The notes: generated by a model from the sequence alone, not told the origin. Counted from the first letter of the stretch, positions 1-7,157 are shown. The stretch is DNA of 64,000 bases from JACDAN01 sp035265935 (GCA_035265935.1 DATFOC010000077.1:1-64000); one strand, 5' to 3'. Made by a program: numbers and translations.

Positions 1-478
1 AGTTGTTGATCAGTGGGTAGTTCCACGGCCCGATGACGCCGACCACGCCGTACGGGCGGTAGCGGAGGATCGCCTTCGAGCCGAGCAGGAACGCCGAGTG
101 CGGGCGGAACGTCTGATCGGCGAGGTACTTCTTGGCGCGCTTGCCCCAGAAGGTGAGCGCGTCGGCGGTGTAGAAGATCCCGAGCTGGGCGTCCTCCCAC
201 GACTTGCCGTTCTCCTCGACGATGGTCTGGCACACGCGGTCCAGGTTGTCGACGAGCCACTTGCGGAGGTCGAGCAGGACGGCGCGGCGCCCGTCGAAGC
301 CGAGCGCGTCCCACGCCGGCTGCGCGGCCCGCGCCCGGGCAACGAGGTCGCGGATGTGCTCCGGGTCGAGGTCCGGGACGTGGCCGATGACCTCGCCCGT
401 GGCCTTGTTGGTGACGGCGATCGTCTTCCCGCGCGCCCCGTTGGCGCTCGCCTGAGGCTGCTGCTCGACCGTGGACAT
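1..478 (-). CDS. Aldehyde dehydrogenase family protein, N-terminal part (runs off window)
   Basis: NAD(P)-dependent oxidation of an aldehyde to the carboxylic acid is the family reaction; the substrate cannot be told from this fragment. About 159 N-terminal residues are visible: a short variable head, then the family opening VTNKATGEVIG, and near the window edge the strand GVVGVIGPWNYPL, which is the conserved start of the cofactor-binding core. The catalytic Glu and Cys lie outside the window. ATG start at 478 is preceded on the minus strand by a good GGAGG about 6 nt upstream. The gene points out of the window and has 80 bp between it and the cyclophilin stop. Confidence 0.85.
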   Translation of the reverse strand, partial: MSTVEQQPQASANGARGKTIAVTNKATGEVIGHVPDLDPEHIRDLVARARAAQPAWDALGFDGRRAVLLDLRKWLVDNLDRVCQTIVEENGKSWEDAQLGIFYTADALTFWGKRAKKYLADQTFRPHSAFLLGSKAILRYRPYGVVGVIGPWNYPLINN

Positions 479-558
479 GCTCGTCCTCCCTCGTCGCTCC
501 CGGATGGCCCGGCGCCGAGCCGGACACGAGGGGCGAGTCTACCCGAGCGCCCGAGTCC

Positions 559-1029
559 TCAGGTGTCAGCGCGCGGGTCGAGCTCGACCCGCTCGATGCG
601 GCAGTCCTCGACCGGGCGGTCGCGCTCGCCGGTCGGCGCGGCCTCGATGCTGTCGACCGCTTCGGTCCCGGCGGTCACCCGCCCGAAAACCGTGTGCTTG
701 CCGTCCAGCCAGGGGGCCGCCTCGGCGGTGAGGATGAAGAACTGGCTGCCGTTCGTGTTCGGCCCGGCGTTCGCCATGGCCAGCGCGCCGCGGACGACGC
801 GGTGCTCGTTGAACTCGTCCTCGAACTCGTACCCCGGGCCGCCCGTCCCGGTTCCCGTCGGGTCGCCGCCCTGGATCATGAAGTCGGGAATCACCCGGTG
901 GAAGATCACGCCCTCGTAGAAGCCGTCGCGGGCGAGCTTCCTGAAGTTCTCGACCGTCTTCGGAGCTTCGTTCGGATAGAGCTCGAGCTCGATCGCCCCT
1001 TCGCTCGTGTGGAGGATCGCCTGCCTCAT
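559..1029 (-). CDS. Cyclophilin-type peptidyl-prolyl cis-trans isomerase
   Basis: 156 residues, the whole length of a single-domain bacterial cyclophilin. It catalyses cis-trans isomerisation of Xaa-Pro bonds during folding. The hallmark segment VIFHRVIPDFMIQGGDPTG (catalytic Arg in FHRV) and the substrate-pocket strings ANAGPNTNGSQFFI and LDGKHTVFG are all intact. There is no signal peptide, so it is probably cytosolic. The ATG start overlaps the stop of the upstream minus-strand gene in an ATGA arrangement, so the two are co-translated. Confidence 0.95.
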   Translation of the reverse strand: MRQAILHTSEGAIELELYPNEAPKTVENFRKLARDGFYEGVIFHRVIPDFMIQGGDPTGTGTGGPGYEFEDEFNEHRVVRGALAMANAGPNTNGSQFFILTAEAAPWLDGKHTVFGRVTAGTEAVDSIEAAPTGERDRPVEDCRIERVELDPRADT

Positions 1030-1319
1030 TGGATGGTGTCCGCCAGGGGCTCGAGCGCTCCCGCCGTTGGCTCGAGGTCGCCGGACGCGAGCCTATCCGC
1101 GACCTGCCGGACGAGCGCGCGCGCCTCGCTCTCGTGTTCGGGGCCGAGCACCGTATTCACCGACGCGGCCACCTGGCCGTCCTCGACGAGCTCGATCGCG
1201 ACCGTGTCGATGTCGCGCCGGGGCACATAGGAGTCGTCCAGTACACCGACCCGGACGAGAAGGACCCGGCCGTCTGGCAGTTCGGCCTCCTGCTCGATCG
1301 GAGTTCCTCGAAGGCTCAT
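1026..1319 (-). CDS. Hypothetical protein upstream of the cyclophilin
   Basis: Not recognised. About 97 residues from the ATG at 1319 (an in-frame ATG at 1337 would add six residues; neither has a clear Shine-Dalgarno). Sequence is acidic and soluble, with a strand-rich N-terminal half (ELPDGRVLLVRVGVLDDSYV, IDTVAIELVEDGQ) and a helical C-terminal half. Its stop overlaps the cyclophilin start by 4 nt, so it is the first gene of a two-gene unit, divergent from the AI-2E-type permease. Codon third positions are GC-rich, which supports real coding. Confidence 0.7.
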   Translation of the reverse strand: MSLRGTPIEQEAELPDGRVLLVRVGVLDDSYVPRRDIDTVAIELVEDGQVAASVNTVLGPEHESEARALVRQVADRLASGDLEPTAGALEPLADTIQ

Positions 1320-1382
1320 GCCGCTGCATTTCACCATGCCGGGACCGACCGAAACGTCCGACCGTCCCGCGATCCTTGGCCG

Positions 1383-2453
1383 ATGCCAGCCGAAGAGCGG
1401 ATCGTTCGCATTCGCCCGACCACGATCCTCGCCGTGCTCGGGATCACCTTCGGCTTTCTCCTCCTGCTCTACGTCACCTGGATCTCGCGCCAGGTGCTCA
1501 CGTGGATCATCGTCGCGATCTTCTTGGCGCTGGCGCTGAACCCGGCTGTGGAGGCGTTCGAGCGGCGCGGTTTGCGCCGCGGCATCGCGACCGCGGTCAC
1601 CTCGCTGCTCGCGCTCGGCGTGATGGTCGCAGCCGGCTGGCTCTTCATCCCGACGCTCGTCGACGAGGCGACGGGATTCGCGGACGAGCTGCCGGAATAC
1701 GTCAACGACGTCTCGGAAGGGCGGGGGCCGCTCGGCGAGCTCGTCGAACGCTACGAGATCGACGAGCGGGTGCGCGACGCCGTCCAGGGCGGCAACGCTT
1801 CGAGTGTCCTCGGCTTCTCCGACACTGCGCTCGCGATCACCCAGAGCGTGATCACGTTCATCGTCGCCGTCGTCACGATCGCGTTCATGACGTTCTTCAT
1901 GCTCCTGGAGGGGCCGCGCTGGATGGAGCGCTTCTACGCGCTCCTGCCGGAGAGCTCACAGGAGAAATGGCGCGGGATCGGCCGCGACATCTACCGCACG
2001 GTCGGCGGTTACGTCACCGGGAACCTGCTGATCAGCGCGATCGCGGGAGTCAGCTCGACGATCGTCCTGCTGATCCTCGATGTGCCGTACGCCGTGGCGC
2101 TCGGCCTGCTGGTCGCGATCCTCGACCTGATCCCGCTCGCGGGCGCGACCCTCGCCGCCATCATCCTTACGTCAGTCGCGTTCCTGACCTCGATCCCGGC
2201 GGGGATCATCGTGCTCGCCTTCATGATCGTCTACCAGCAGATCGAAAACCACCTCCTCCAGCCGCTCGTCTATAGCCGGACGGTGCAGCTCTCGCCGCTT
2301 GCGATCCTGATCTCCGTGCTGATCGGCGCGAAGATCGCGGGCATCCTCGGAGCTCTCGCTGCCATTCCGGTCGCAGGGACGATCCAGGTTTTGCTCCTGG
2401 CCTGGCTCCGCGGCCGGCGCGAACGCGGTTCGCGCGAGGCTGCGCCCGTTTAG
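1383..2453 (+). CDS. AI-2E family transporter (TqsA/PerM-like permease)
   Basis: 356-residue integral membrane protein. Hydrophobic helices start at about residue 13 (TILAVLGITFGFLLLLYV) with a second hairpin after it; the middle carries an amphipathic extracytoplasmic-type segment (about residues 90-140), then four more helices including AVALGLLVAILDLIPLAGA and the family signature QQIENHLLQPLVYSR near residue 285. Family members export AI-2, or act as Na+/H+ exchangers, so the substrate is open. ATG at 1383 was chosen because it lies just before the first basic stretch. Divergent from the cyclophilin pair. Confidence 0.88.
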   Translation: MPAEERIVRIRPTTILAVLGITFGFLLLLYVTWISRQVLTWIIVAIFLALALNPAVEAFERRGLRRGIATAVTSLLALGVMVAAGWLFIPTLVDEATGFADELPEYVNDVSEGRGPLGELVERYEIDERVRDAVQGGNASSVLGFSDTALAITQSVITFIVAVVTIAFMTFFMLLEGPRWMERFYALLPESSQEKWRGIGRDIYRTVGGYVTGNLLISAIAGVSSTIVLLILDVPYAVALGLLVAILDLIPLAGATLAAIILTSVAFLTSIPAGIIVLAFMIVYQQIENHLLQPLVYSRTVQLSPLAILISVLIGAKIAGILGALAAIPVAGTIQVLLLAWLRGRRERGSREAAPV

Positions 2454-2515
2454 AAGTCGGAAAGATCCCTCGCGGGAGTGACGCCCTCTCGCGAGCCCGG
2501 GCCGATGTCGAGGGC

Positions 2516-3115
2516 ATGCGGAGGGGTCTGGCACTGGTGGCCGCCGTTATTGCGCTCGCGTCTGCCCTCGCGGTCGGACGAGGCGAGGCCGCCGTCTCCG
2601 AGGGAGTCCGCACGCTCGTCCATGTCCAGCTGAAGGGCACCGCCGCGGTCGCTGCGCCGCAGCGAAGCGGAACCCGAGCGGCGTTTGCCGCGCTCGAGGG
2701 CTCGGTCGTCGCGCGGATGAACGGCGTGCGGAGGTCTCACGGGCTTCGGCCGCTCCGGATGAGCCGGCGCCTCCGCACGGCCGCCCTCTTCCACTCGAAA
2801 GACATGGGCCGCCGCGGGTACTTCGAGCACGACTCGCTCACAGGTACACCGTTCTGGCGCCGGATCGAGCGCTTCTATCCCTCCCGGGGCTTCAGCTCCT
2901 GGACCGTCGGCGAGAACCTGCTCTGGGGCAGCGACACGTACGACGCCACGTTCGCAGTCCGCGAGTGGATGGCGAGCCCGCCGCACCGCCAGAACATCCT
3001 GTCGCGCGACTGGCGCGAGGTGGGGATCGGCGCCGTCTTCTTCGGGCACGCTCCCGGCGAGTACGGTGGTCGGCCGGTCACGATCGTGACCGCCGATTTC
3101 GGCTCCCGCGGCTAA
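2516..3115 (+). CDS. Secreted CAP/SCP-domain protein
   Basis: 199 residues with an N-terminal signal peptide (hydrophobic about residues 5-20, Ala-rich cleavage region near GEAA). The CAP domain follows: the helix around MNGVRRSHGLRPL, the motif HSKDMGRRGYFEHDS, the GENL motif (VGENLLWGS) and the HRQNILS motif, with the His/Glu residues of the CAP cavity visible. Bacterial CAP proteins are extracytoplasmic and mostly uncharacterised; some bind lipids or cell-wall components. Stands alone between the permease and a small membrane gene. Start is the first ATG before the signal peptide; its Shine-Dalgarno is weak. Confidence 0.88.
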   Translation: MRRGLALVAAVIALASALAVGRGEAAVSEGVRTLVHVQLKGTAAVAAPQRSGTRAAFAALEGSVVARMNGVRRSHGLRPLRMSRRLRTAALFHSKDMGRRGYFEHDSLTGTPFWRRIERFYPSRGFSSWTVGENLLWGSDTYDATFAVREWMASPPHRQNILSRDWREVGIGAVFFGHAPGEYGGRPVTIVTADFGSRG

Positions 3116-3157
3116 CCTTCGCGTTTGCCGCTGGGCGAGCGGGGAAGGTGTAGCGCC

Positions 3158-3430
3158 ATGGACACCTGGATCATCGTGCTGATCGTGATTGCCGCGATCG
3201 TCGTGCTCGCCGTCCTGCTGGTCGGCGGCCGCCGCGCCCGCGACCGGAAGCTCGAGGAACGTCGCGGAGAGGCCCACGAGCTTCGGCGTGGCGCAGAGGA
3301 GCAGGCGGAGGAGGCCAAGCAGCGGGAGACGGAGGCGCAGGAGCAGGCCGACCGGGCACGCCGTGAGCGCGAGGCAGCCGAAGCGAGATCGCAGCGCGCG
3401 GACGAGCTCGATCCCGACGTCGACACGTAA
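3158..3430 (+). CDS. Small single-pass membrane protein with charged coiled coil
   Basis: 90 residues. Residues 4-26 are one transmembrane helix (WIIVLIVIAAIVVLAVLLVGG) followed by a very Arg/Glu-rich alpha-helical tail of about 55 residues that should form a coiled coil on the cytoplasmic side. Proteins of this shape are common in actinobacteria and have no assigned function. ATG at 3158 is used because it opens the membrane helix and has a GGGGAAGG upstream; the in-frame ATG at 3125 would add a non-conserved basic leader. Confidence 0.75.
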   Translation: MDTWIIVLIVIAAIVVLAVLLVGGRRARDRKLEERRGEAHELRRGAEEQAEEAKQRETEAQEQADRARREREAAEARSQRADELDPDVDT

Positions 3431-3451
3431 GCCCGGCGTACCGCACTCGCC

Positions 3452-3479
3452 GCCCCGGGAGCACTCGAACCTCCGAGCC
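3452..3479. repeat. Degenerate copy of the tRNA-Arg(TCT) 3' end
   Basis: About 28 nt matching the T-arm and acceptor 3' strand of the intact tRNA-Arg gene at 7158-7229 with about three mismatches and one gap. The shared part includes CTCGAACCTCCGA and the flanking CCCGGGAG, which are specific to this tRNA rather than to tRNAs in general. It is too short and too broken to make a tRNA. It may be an old attachment-site scar. Confidence 0.4.
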
Positions 3480-3543
3480 ACTCCCGTAGGCGTCAGTAGA
3501 GCGAGACGTAAAGACGTCGTCGCGAACCGTCGTCTCGGCGTTT

Positions 3544-3566
3544 AGGCTGGGCGCGCCGCCCAGCCT
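3544..3566. terminator. GC-rich hairpin after the small membrane gene
   Basis: Perfect 10-bp inverted repeat AGGCTGGGCG / CGCCCAGCCT with a 3-nt loop. It lacks a T-tract, so it is at best a weak intrinsic terminator. It sits between genes at 3158-3430 and 3627-4238. Confidence 0.4.
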
Positions 3567-3626
3567 GCTCCGCGGCGCGCCCGGCTCGGCGGGATTCGAT
3601 CGGCACGACGACCGGGAGGTGCACTG

Positions 3627-4238
3627 ATGAGCGGGAGAAGGATCTGGGCGTTCGGAGGTTTCGTCGCGGGCGCCGTGCTCATCCTGTTCGGCGCCGCAGC
3701 GCTCTATCTGGGCGCGACCTCGTACCAGCTCGTTCACGACGAGCTCAGCCAGGAGAAGATCGTCGGTGGGGAGGACATGTCCCCGGAGGCGATCGCCGCC
3801 GGCGCCGAGGAAGCCGGGCTCGAGGACGTGGACCTCCCGGACTGCGACGTCGTCGACGAGGAGATCGATACGGGTGAGGAGGCGCGCTGCTTCTCGGAGT
3901 ACATGCGCGTTCACGCGCTCGAGGCGACCGGTGGCCTGACCTACGCGGAGATGGGCCGCTTCCAGTCTGCCGACGATCCCGGCGACGCGGCAGGCACGAA
4001 CGACGAGGCCGAGGCTGCCAAGGACGAGGAGGGGAACCCGGTCTCGAACGGCCAGCGGAACATCTGGATCAACGAGACCGCGCTCGCGACCGCGCTCAAC
4101 GTCTCGTATATGGCCGAGCAGCTCGCGCTGTTCGGGATCGTCGTCGGGATTGCGCTCGTCATCACGGGGATTGGGCTGATCGTGATCGCCTACGCCGTAT
4201 TCGTACGCGGGGCGAGCGAGGAGGCGCATGCGGCGTAG
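3627..4238 (+). CDS. Two-helix membrane protein with acidic extracytoplasmic loop, unknown function
   Basis: 203 residues. One helix at about residues 8-30 and a second at about 172-196 (LFGIVVGIALVITGIGLIVIAYAVF). Between them is a strongly acidic loop of about 140 residues (pI clearly low) with two cysteines near residues 73 and 92 that could pair outside the membrane. Not recognised as a named family. ATG at 3627 has GGGAGG about 7 nt upstream. It lies between two tRNA-Arg fragments (3452 and 5360), so it could be cargo of an old insertion. Confidence 0.75.
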   Translation: MSGRRIWAFGGFVAGAVLILFGAAALYLGATSYQLVHDELSQEKIVGGEDMSPEAIAAGAEEAGLEDVDLPDCDVVDEEIDTGEEARCFSEYMRVHALEATGGLTYAEMGRFQSADDPGDAAGTNDEAEAAKDEEGNPVSNGQRNIWINETALATALNVSYMAEQLALFGIVVGIALVITGIGLIVIAYAVFVRGASEEAHAA

Positions 4239-4382
4239 GACTGATCCACCCGCTCGGCGAACGTCCGGTTAGCAGGGCTTCGTTCAGACGCGCCCGGCCC
4301 TCCTCGAATCGACGAAACGTCGAAGCGCTACGGTCTCGAGTGTGATGCACGGGGGCTCGGAGTCCCGGCGCGGAGGATCACC

Positions 4383-5243
4383 GTGAGCCTGGTCGAGGTC
4401 CGCGACCTCGGCGAGCCCGAGGCGGTGGTGACCTATCCGCTGGGTGCGAGCCACCAGGTGCGCTTGGCCGGAACGGTGGTGACACGCCATGTCCTGCAGC
4501 CAGGCTGGAGCTGGGAGGCATACGCCCAGCCGCTGGTCGGCACCGCCTCGTGCGAGCTGTATCACCGCGGTTTGGTCCTCAGGGGACGGATGGGCATCCG
4601 GACCGACGAAGGCGAGGAGGTGGTCATCGGACCCAACCAGGTGTTCGACCTGCCGCCCGGCCACGTGACCTGGGTGGAGGGCGACGAGGAGCTGGTGATG
4701 GTCGACTGGGCCGGGGGCGCTGGATTCGACACGCAGCCGGGCGAGGGCGCACGCGTGATGGCCACCATCCTGTTTACCGACATCGTCGACTCCACGACGC
4801 AGGCGCGAAAGAAGGGTGACGCGGCCTGGAAGCGCACCGTGACGATGCACGAAGACATCGTCCGCACCGTGCTGGTCCGCTTCGGCGGCCGCGAGGTCGA
4901 AACCGCGGGAGATTCATTTCTCATTGTGTTCGACGGCGCCGAGCGCGCGATCCGCTGCGGACTGGAACTCGTCGAGGCTCTGGGGGCTATCCGGGTCTCC
5001 ATCCGCGTCGGCATTCACAGCGGGGAGGTGGCACTGTCCGGCGAACGTGTCCGAGGTGTGGCGGTCCACGCTGCAGCACGCATCTTGGCCGAGGCGGGCT
5101 CGGCCGAGGTGCTCGTGTCCGGCACCACGCGCGACCTCGCCGAGGGCGCTGCAGGGCTGGCGTTCAAGTCGCGCGGGCGATACCGCCTCAAGGGTCTGGA
5201 GCGGGAGCACGAGTTGTTCGCCGCGGGATCATCCGCCGGGTAG
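4383..5243 (+). CDS. Cupin-class III adenylyl/guanylyl cyclase fusion
   Basis: 286 residues. The first 115 form a cupin-like beta-barrel (RLAGTVVTRHVLQPGWSWEA, later DLPPGHVTW and EGDEELVMVDW). From about residue 123 a class III nucleotide cyclase domain follows: ATILFTDIVDSTTQ supplies the first metal Asp, ETAGDSFLIVFDG the second, and VSIRVGIHSGEVAL plus the VAVHAAARI segment complete the core. It probably makes cAMP in response to a small molecule bound by the cupin; that ligand role is inferred from architecture. GTG start at 4383 has GGAGG close upstream. No transmembrane segment, so cytosolic. Confidence 0.85.
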   Translation: MSLVEVRDLGEPEAVVTYPLGASHQVRLAGTVVTRHVLQPGWSWEAYAQPLVGTASCELYHRGLVLRGRMGIRTDEGEEVVIGPNQVFDLPPGHVTWVEGDEELVMVDWAGGAGFDTQPGEGARVMATILFTDIVDSTTQARKKGDAAWKRTVTMHEDIVRTVLVRFGGREVETAGDSFLIVFDGAERAIRCGLELVEALGAIRVSIRVGIHSGEVALSGERVRGVAVHAAARILAEAGSAEVLVSGTTRDLAEGAAGLAFKSRGRYRLKGLEREHELFAAGSSAG

Positions 5244-5359
5244 AACGCCACTGCCCGCGCCGAGGGGTCAATCGGCGGCCGTCATGCCGCGTCGAATCGT
5301 GACGACTCTGACGCCTCCCGCGTACCTAAGCGGAACCGGCTCCACGACTCGGATGAGAA

Positions 5360-5404
5360 CGCGCCCGGAAGGATTCGAACCTCCGACCCGCGGATGAGAA
5401 GTCC
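5360..5404. repeat. Duplicated 3' half of tRNA-Arg(TCT), attachment-site candidate
   Basis: 45 nt identical to the 3' part of the tRNA-Arg gene at 7158-7229 (discriminator, acceptor strand, T-arm, variable region and part of the anticodon stem) apart from two substitutions. Homology stops in the anticodon stem. It has the same orientation as the intact tRNA and lies downstream of its 3' end, which is the arrangement left when an element integrates by tyrosine recombinase into a tRNA 3' end and duplicates the core. Confidence 0.75.
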
Positions 5405-5585
5405 AGCGGAGCCTCTGAGGGTTCGTTGTGCTGAGTCGTGAGAACGTGGAGAACAGCCGCTTCGCTGGCCTCGTGCGTACCGAGTCCGTTGCTCTCTGCA
5501 GGGGCGCCTTGGGACGCGTCTGTACGCGCACCGAGCGTTAACTGACTGATGTCCCAGCCCGCCCTGAGAAGCCTTTTCAAGAAGT

Positions 5586-5615
5586 CTTTACCCTGGCCTG
5601 ACGGAGGCCTAACGA
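5586..5615 (+). promoter_or_regulatory. Pho-box-like triple direct repeat, unit 1
   Basis: Three hexamers CTTTAC, CCTGAC and CCTAAC start at 5586, 5597 and 5608, exactly 11 bp apart. This is the geometry (8-mer plus 3-nt spacer, YTTAACC-like) bound by PhoB/OmpR-family response regulators. The hairpin of unit 1 begins 33 bp downstream. Confidence 0.5.
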
Positions 5616-5648
5616 CCTGCGGGAATGAACACCAGGCGGCCCAGCAAG

Positions 5649-5703
5649 GTGGAGGGCCGCCGCCCGGGGGGTCTCGGGGGAGGCAGGCGGCGGCCAACTC
5701 CAC
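5649..5703 (+). ncRNA. Candidate structured RNA hairpin, unit 1
   Basis: GTGGAG plus GGCCGCCGCC pairs with GGCGGCGGCC plus CTCCAC around a 2-nt bulge, with a purine-rich apical loop of about 21 nt. No T-tract follows, so a simple terminator is unlikely. A transcript starting just after the conserved AATGAA at 5623-5628 would contain the whole stem. Confidence 0.45.
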
Positions 5704-5799
5704 CGAACCCCCGGGGTCTCGTCGAGCGGCCGACTAGGCGAAGAACGCTCCCACGCGCAGACGTCTAAAGGACGCGCCGGACGGGTAAGCACTGCGCGT

Positions 5800-6078
5800 A
5801 TGAAGCTGACGCTCGAGATAGCAGCGGCGATCGTGGCCGTGGCGGCGCTCGTCGGCTACGGCGACGGTGACGGCGACAGCGACGCCGTCACGAAGCGAAC
5901 GGAGGCGGTACTCGGCAGCACGTTCGTCGTCCACTCCTGCACGGACACCGGGGAAGAGCGGGACGACTTGCGCTGGTACAACTGCAGCGTCACCGACCCC
6001 GACCAGGACGAGCCACGCACCTGGCAGGTCGTGGTCACCGAGGACGGCGCTATCGCGAACGCGCAGCGGCGACGGTGA
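5800..6078 (+). CDS. Small secreted protein with two cysteines
   Basis: 92 residues. Residues 1-20 form a signal peptide or membrane anchor (LTLEIAAAIVAVAALVGYG), followed by an acidic Gly/Asp linker and a compact domain with cysteines in VVHSCTDTG and WYNCSVTD, likely disulfide-bonded outside the cell, ending TWQVVVTEDGAIANAQ. It resembles small DUF4333-type secreted domains of actinobacteria, from memory only. It sits between repeat units 1 and 2 of the array and is the only plausible protein gene in the island. No strong Shine-Dalgarno. Confidence 0.65.
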   Translation: MKLTLEIAAAIVAVAALVGYGDGDGDSDAVTKRTEAVLGSTFVVHSCTDTGEERDDLRWYNCSVTDPDQDEPRTWQVVVTEDGAIANAQRRR

Positions 6079-6128
6079 TGGCGACGGCGACGCCACGCGC
6101 CCCCGCTAATCGCTGACCCTCAAGAAGT

Positions 6129-6158
6129 CTTAACGCTCGCCTGACCGAGGCCTAACGA
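6129..6158 (+). promoter_or_regulatory. Pho-box-like triple direct repeat, unit 2
   Basis: CTTAAC, CCTGAC and CCTAAC start at 6129, 6140 and 6151, again exactly 11 bp apart. The hairpin of unit 2 starts 30 bp after the block. Confidence 0.5.
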
Positions 6159-6188
6159 CCTGCGGGCATGAAACATCGTGCGGAGAAA

Positions 6189-6229
6189 GTGAGGGGCCGC
6201 CGGGGAAGAGGCAAAGGGCGGCCCCTCGC
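6189..6229 (+). ncRNA. Candidate structured RNA hairpin, unit 2
   Basis: GTGAGGGGCCGCC pairs with GGCGGCCCCTCGC (13 bp including one U-G wobble) around a purine-rich loop. The stem sequence differs from units 1, 3 and 4 on both strands but pairing is kept, which is covariation in favour of a functional RNA or DNA hairpin. Confidence 0.5.
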
Positions 6230-6348
6230 TGATCCCGCAGAGCGCGAGATTCGTGACCCAGCGCGATCCTCCTACAGCTTCGTTTGACAATCCCTCAGCC
6301 ACGGCTCTGACGCTGACCCAGCCCGCCCGTGGGCATTTTTCAAGAAGT

Positions 6349-6378
6349 CTTAACGCTCGCCTGACGACGGCCTAACAG
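6349..6378 (+). promoter_or_regulatory. Pho-box-like triple direct repeat, unit 3
   Basis: CTTAAC, CCTGAC and CCTAAC start at 6349, 6360 and 6371, 11 bp apart. Confidence 0.5.
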
Positions 6379-6410
6379 CCTGCGGGAATGAAGACCCCTG
6401 CGGCCCAGAA

Positions 6411-6464
6411 GTGGAGAGCCGCCGCCGGACACAGCAGGGGCCTCAAAGGCGGCGGCCACTCCAC
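6411..6464 (+). ncRNA. Candidate structured RNA hairpin, unit 3
   Basis: GTGGAG and GCCGCCGCC pair with GGCGGCGGC and CTCCAC around a small internal loop; apical loop about 22 nt. Preceded by TGCGGCCCAG, which is shared with units 1 and 4. Confidence 0.45.
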
Positions 6465-6672
6465 CCGACGGTAGGCACCTGCCACCGCCAGCACTCCCAC
6501 AAACGCAGGGATACCCGCCCCTTCTTTCACTGAACCGCGTTGGGACGCTTGGATAGCCCTCCCTGGCGACGCGCCGGAGGGGGTTTGCCCGGGCTTCGAT
6601 GCCTGAGTTCGGCCAAACCCTGCACCGGCTGACTACACTGACCACACGCCCCGCGGCCATTTCTTAGGAAGT

Positions 6673-6702
6673 CTTAAGACTCGCCTGACCGGGGCCTAAC
6701 GA
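6673..6702 (+). promoter_or_regulatory. Pho-box-like triple direct repeat, unit 4
   Basis: CTTAAG, CCTGAC and CCTAAC start at 6673, 6684 and 6695, 11 bp apart. The first repeat is slightly degenerate. Confidence 0.5.
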
Positions 6703-6735
6703 CCTGCGGGAATGAAAGAACTGCGGCCCAGCAAA

Positions 6736-6782
6736 GTGGAGGGCCGCCGCCGGGGGGAGAGGCAAGGCGGCGGCCTCTCCAC
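6736..6782 (+). ncRNA. Candidate structured RNA hairpin, unit 4
   Basis: GTGGAG-GGCCGCCGCC pairs with GGCGGCGGCC-TCTCCAC (16 bp, one bulged base) around the loop GGGGGGAGAGGCAA. This is the tightest of the four stems. The rest of the gene-free stretch up to 7127 shows only the diverged unit tail and two direct TGCGTACA motifs (6991, 7003). Confidence 0.5.
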
Positions 6783-7127
6783 GAAACGCAGAAGCACTGC
6801 CTCACAGGCACTCCTACTAACGCAGTGTACCCGGCACTTCTGGCACTGAACCGCGTTGGGACGCGTAGATAGCCCTCTCCAGACGGGTAAAGCGGAGGGG
6901 GAAGCCCCCGCTTCGATGCCTGGAGCTCGGGGCAACGGATCGGCAATCCGCTCACACAAAACCGCATGGTCAGCCACAATTCAGCCCGTGTGCGTACAGA
7001 ACTGCGTACAAACCCCTCTCGATCATCTGTTCAGCACGGATTGACAACTGCGTCGGACAACCCCCTCGGCGTATCTGTACGTCCAGGCGTACGCGCACAA
7101 ACCGCGAGGTACCAGGCCCACGAAGCA

Positions 7128-7152
7128 GAAAACCCCGCCGGAGCGGGGCTTT
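7128..7152 (-). terminator. Intrinsic terminator of tRNA-Arg(TCT)
   Basis: On the minus strand, directly after the tRNA 3' end, AGCCCCGCTCCGGCGGGGTTTT forms a stem of GCCCCGC-type pairs followed by a T-run. It can also act on plus-strand transcripts leaving the repeat array, since an A-run on the other side gives partial symmetry. Confidence 0.8.
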
Positions 7153-7157
7153 CCCTT

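Larger units (their letters stand above)
5570..6960 (+). repeat. Array of four diverged Pho-box/hairpin repeat units
   Basis: Four units begin near 5575, 6118, 6338 and 6662. Each has a conserved block of about 50 nt (AAGAAGTCTTAAC onward, ending TGCGGGAATGAA), then a spacer with GCGGCCCAG, then a GC-rich hairpin. The two last units also share about 150 nt downstream, including ACTGAACCGCGTTGGGACGC and GCTTCGATGCCTG. Unit spacing is irregular (543, 220, 324 bp), so this is dispersed duplication with divergence rather than a simple tandem repeat. Apart from the small ORF at 5800-6078 I see no convincing protein gene in the 1.75 kb, although it is bounded by tRNA-Arg sequence. Confidence 0.8.

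Noticed and set aside
3452..3479. Possible tRNA gene at this place
   Set aside because: Only T-arm and acceptor sequence is present, one T-stem pair is broken and no anticodon arm can be built.
5649..6782. The four array hairpins as ordinary Rho-independent terminators
   Set aside because: None is followed by a T-tract on either strand and they lie downstream of regulatory repeats rather than of genes.
5577..6979. Minus-strand open frames in the four repeat units, three ending in a shared HSRRxLGxxQAxxKTS-like sequence
   Set aside because: The shared ending is the translation of the conserved Pho-box block read backwards. The rest of each frame is Arg/Pro-rich and does not match between units, and substitutions are not biased to third positions.
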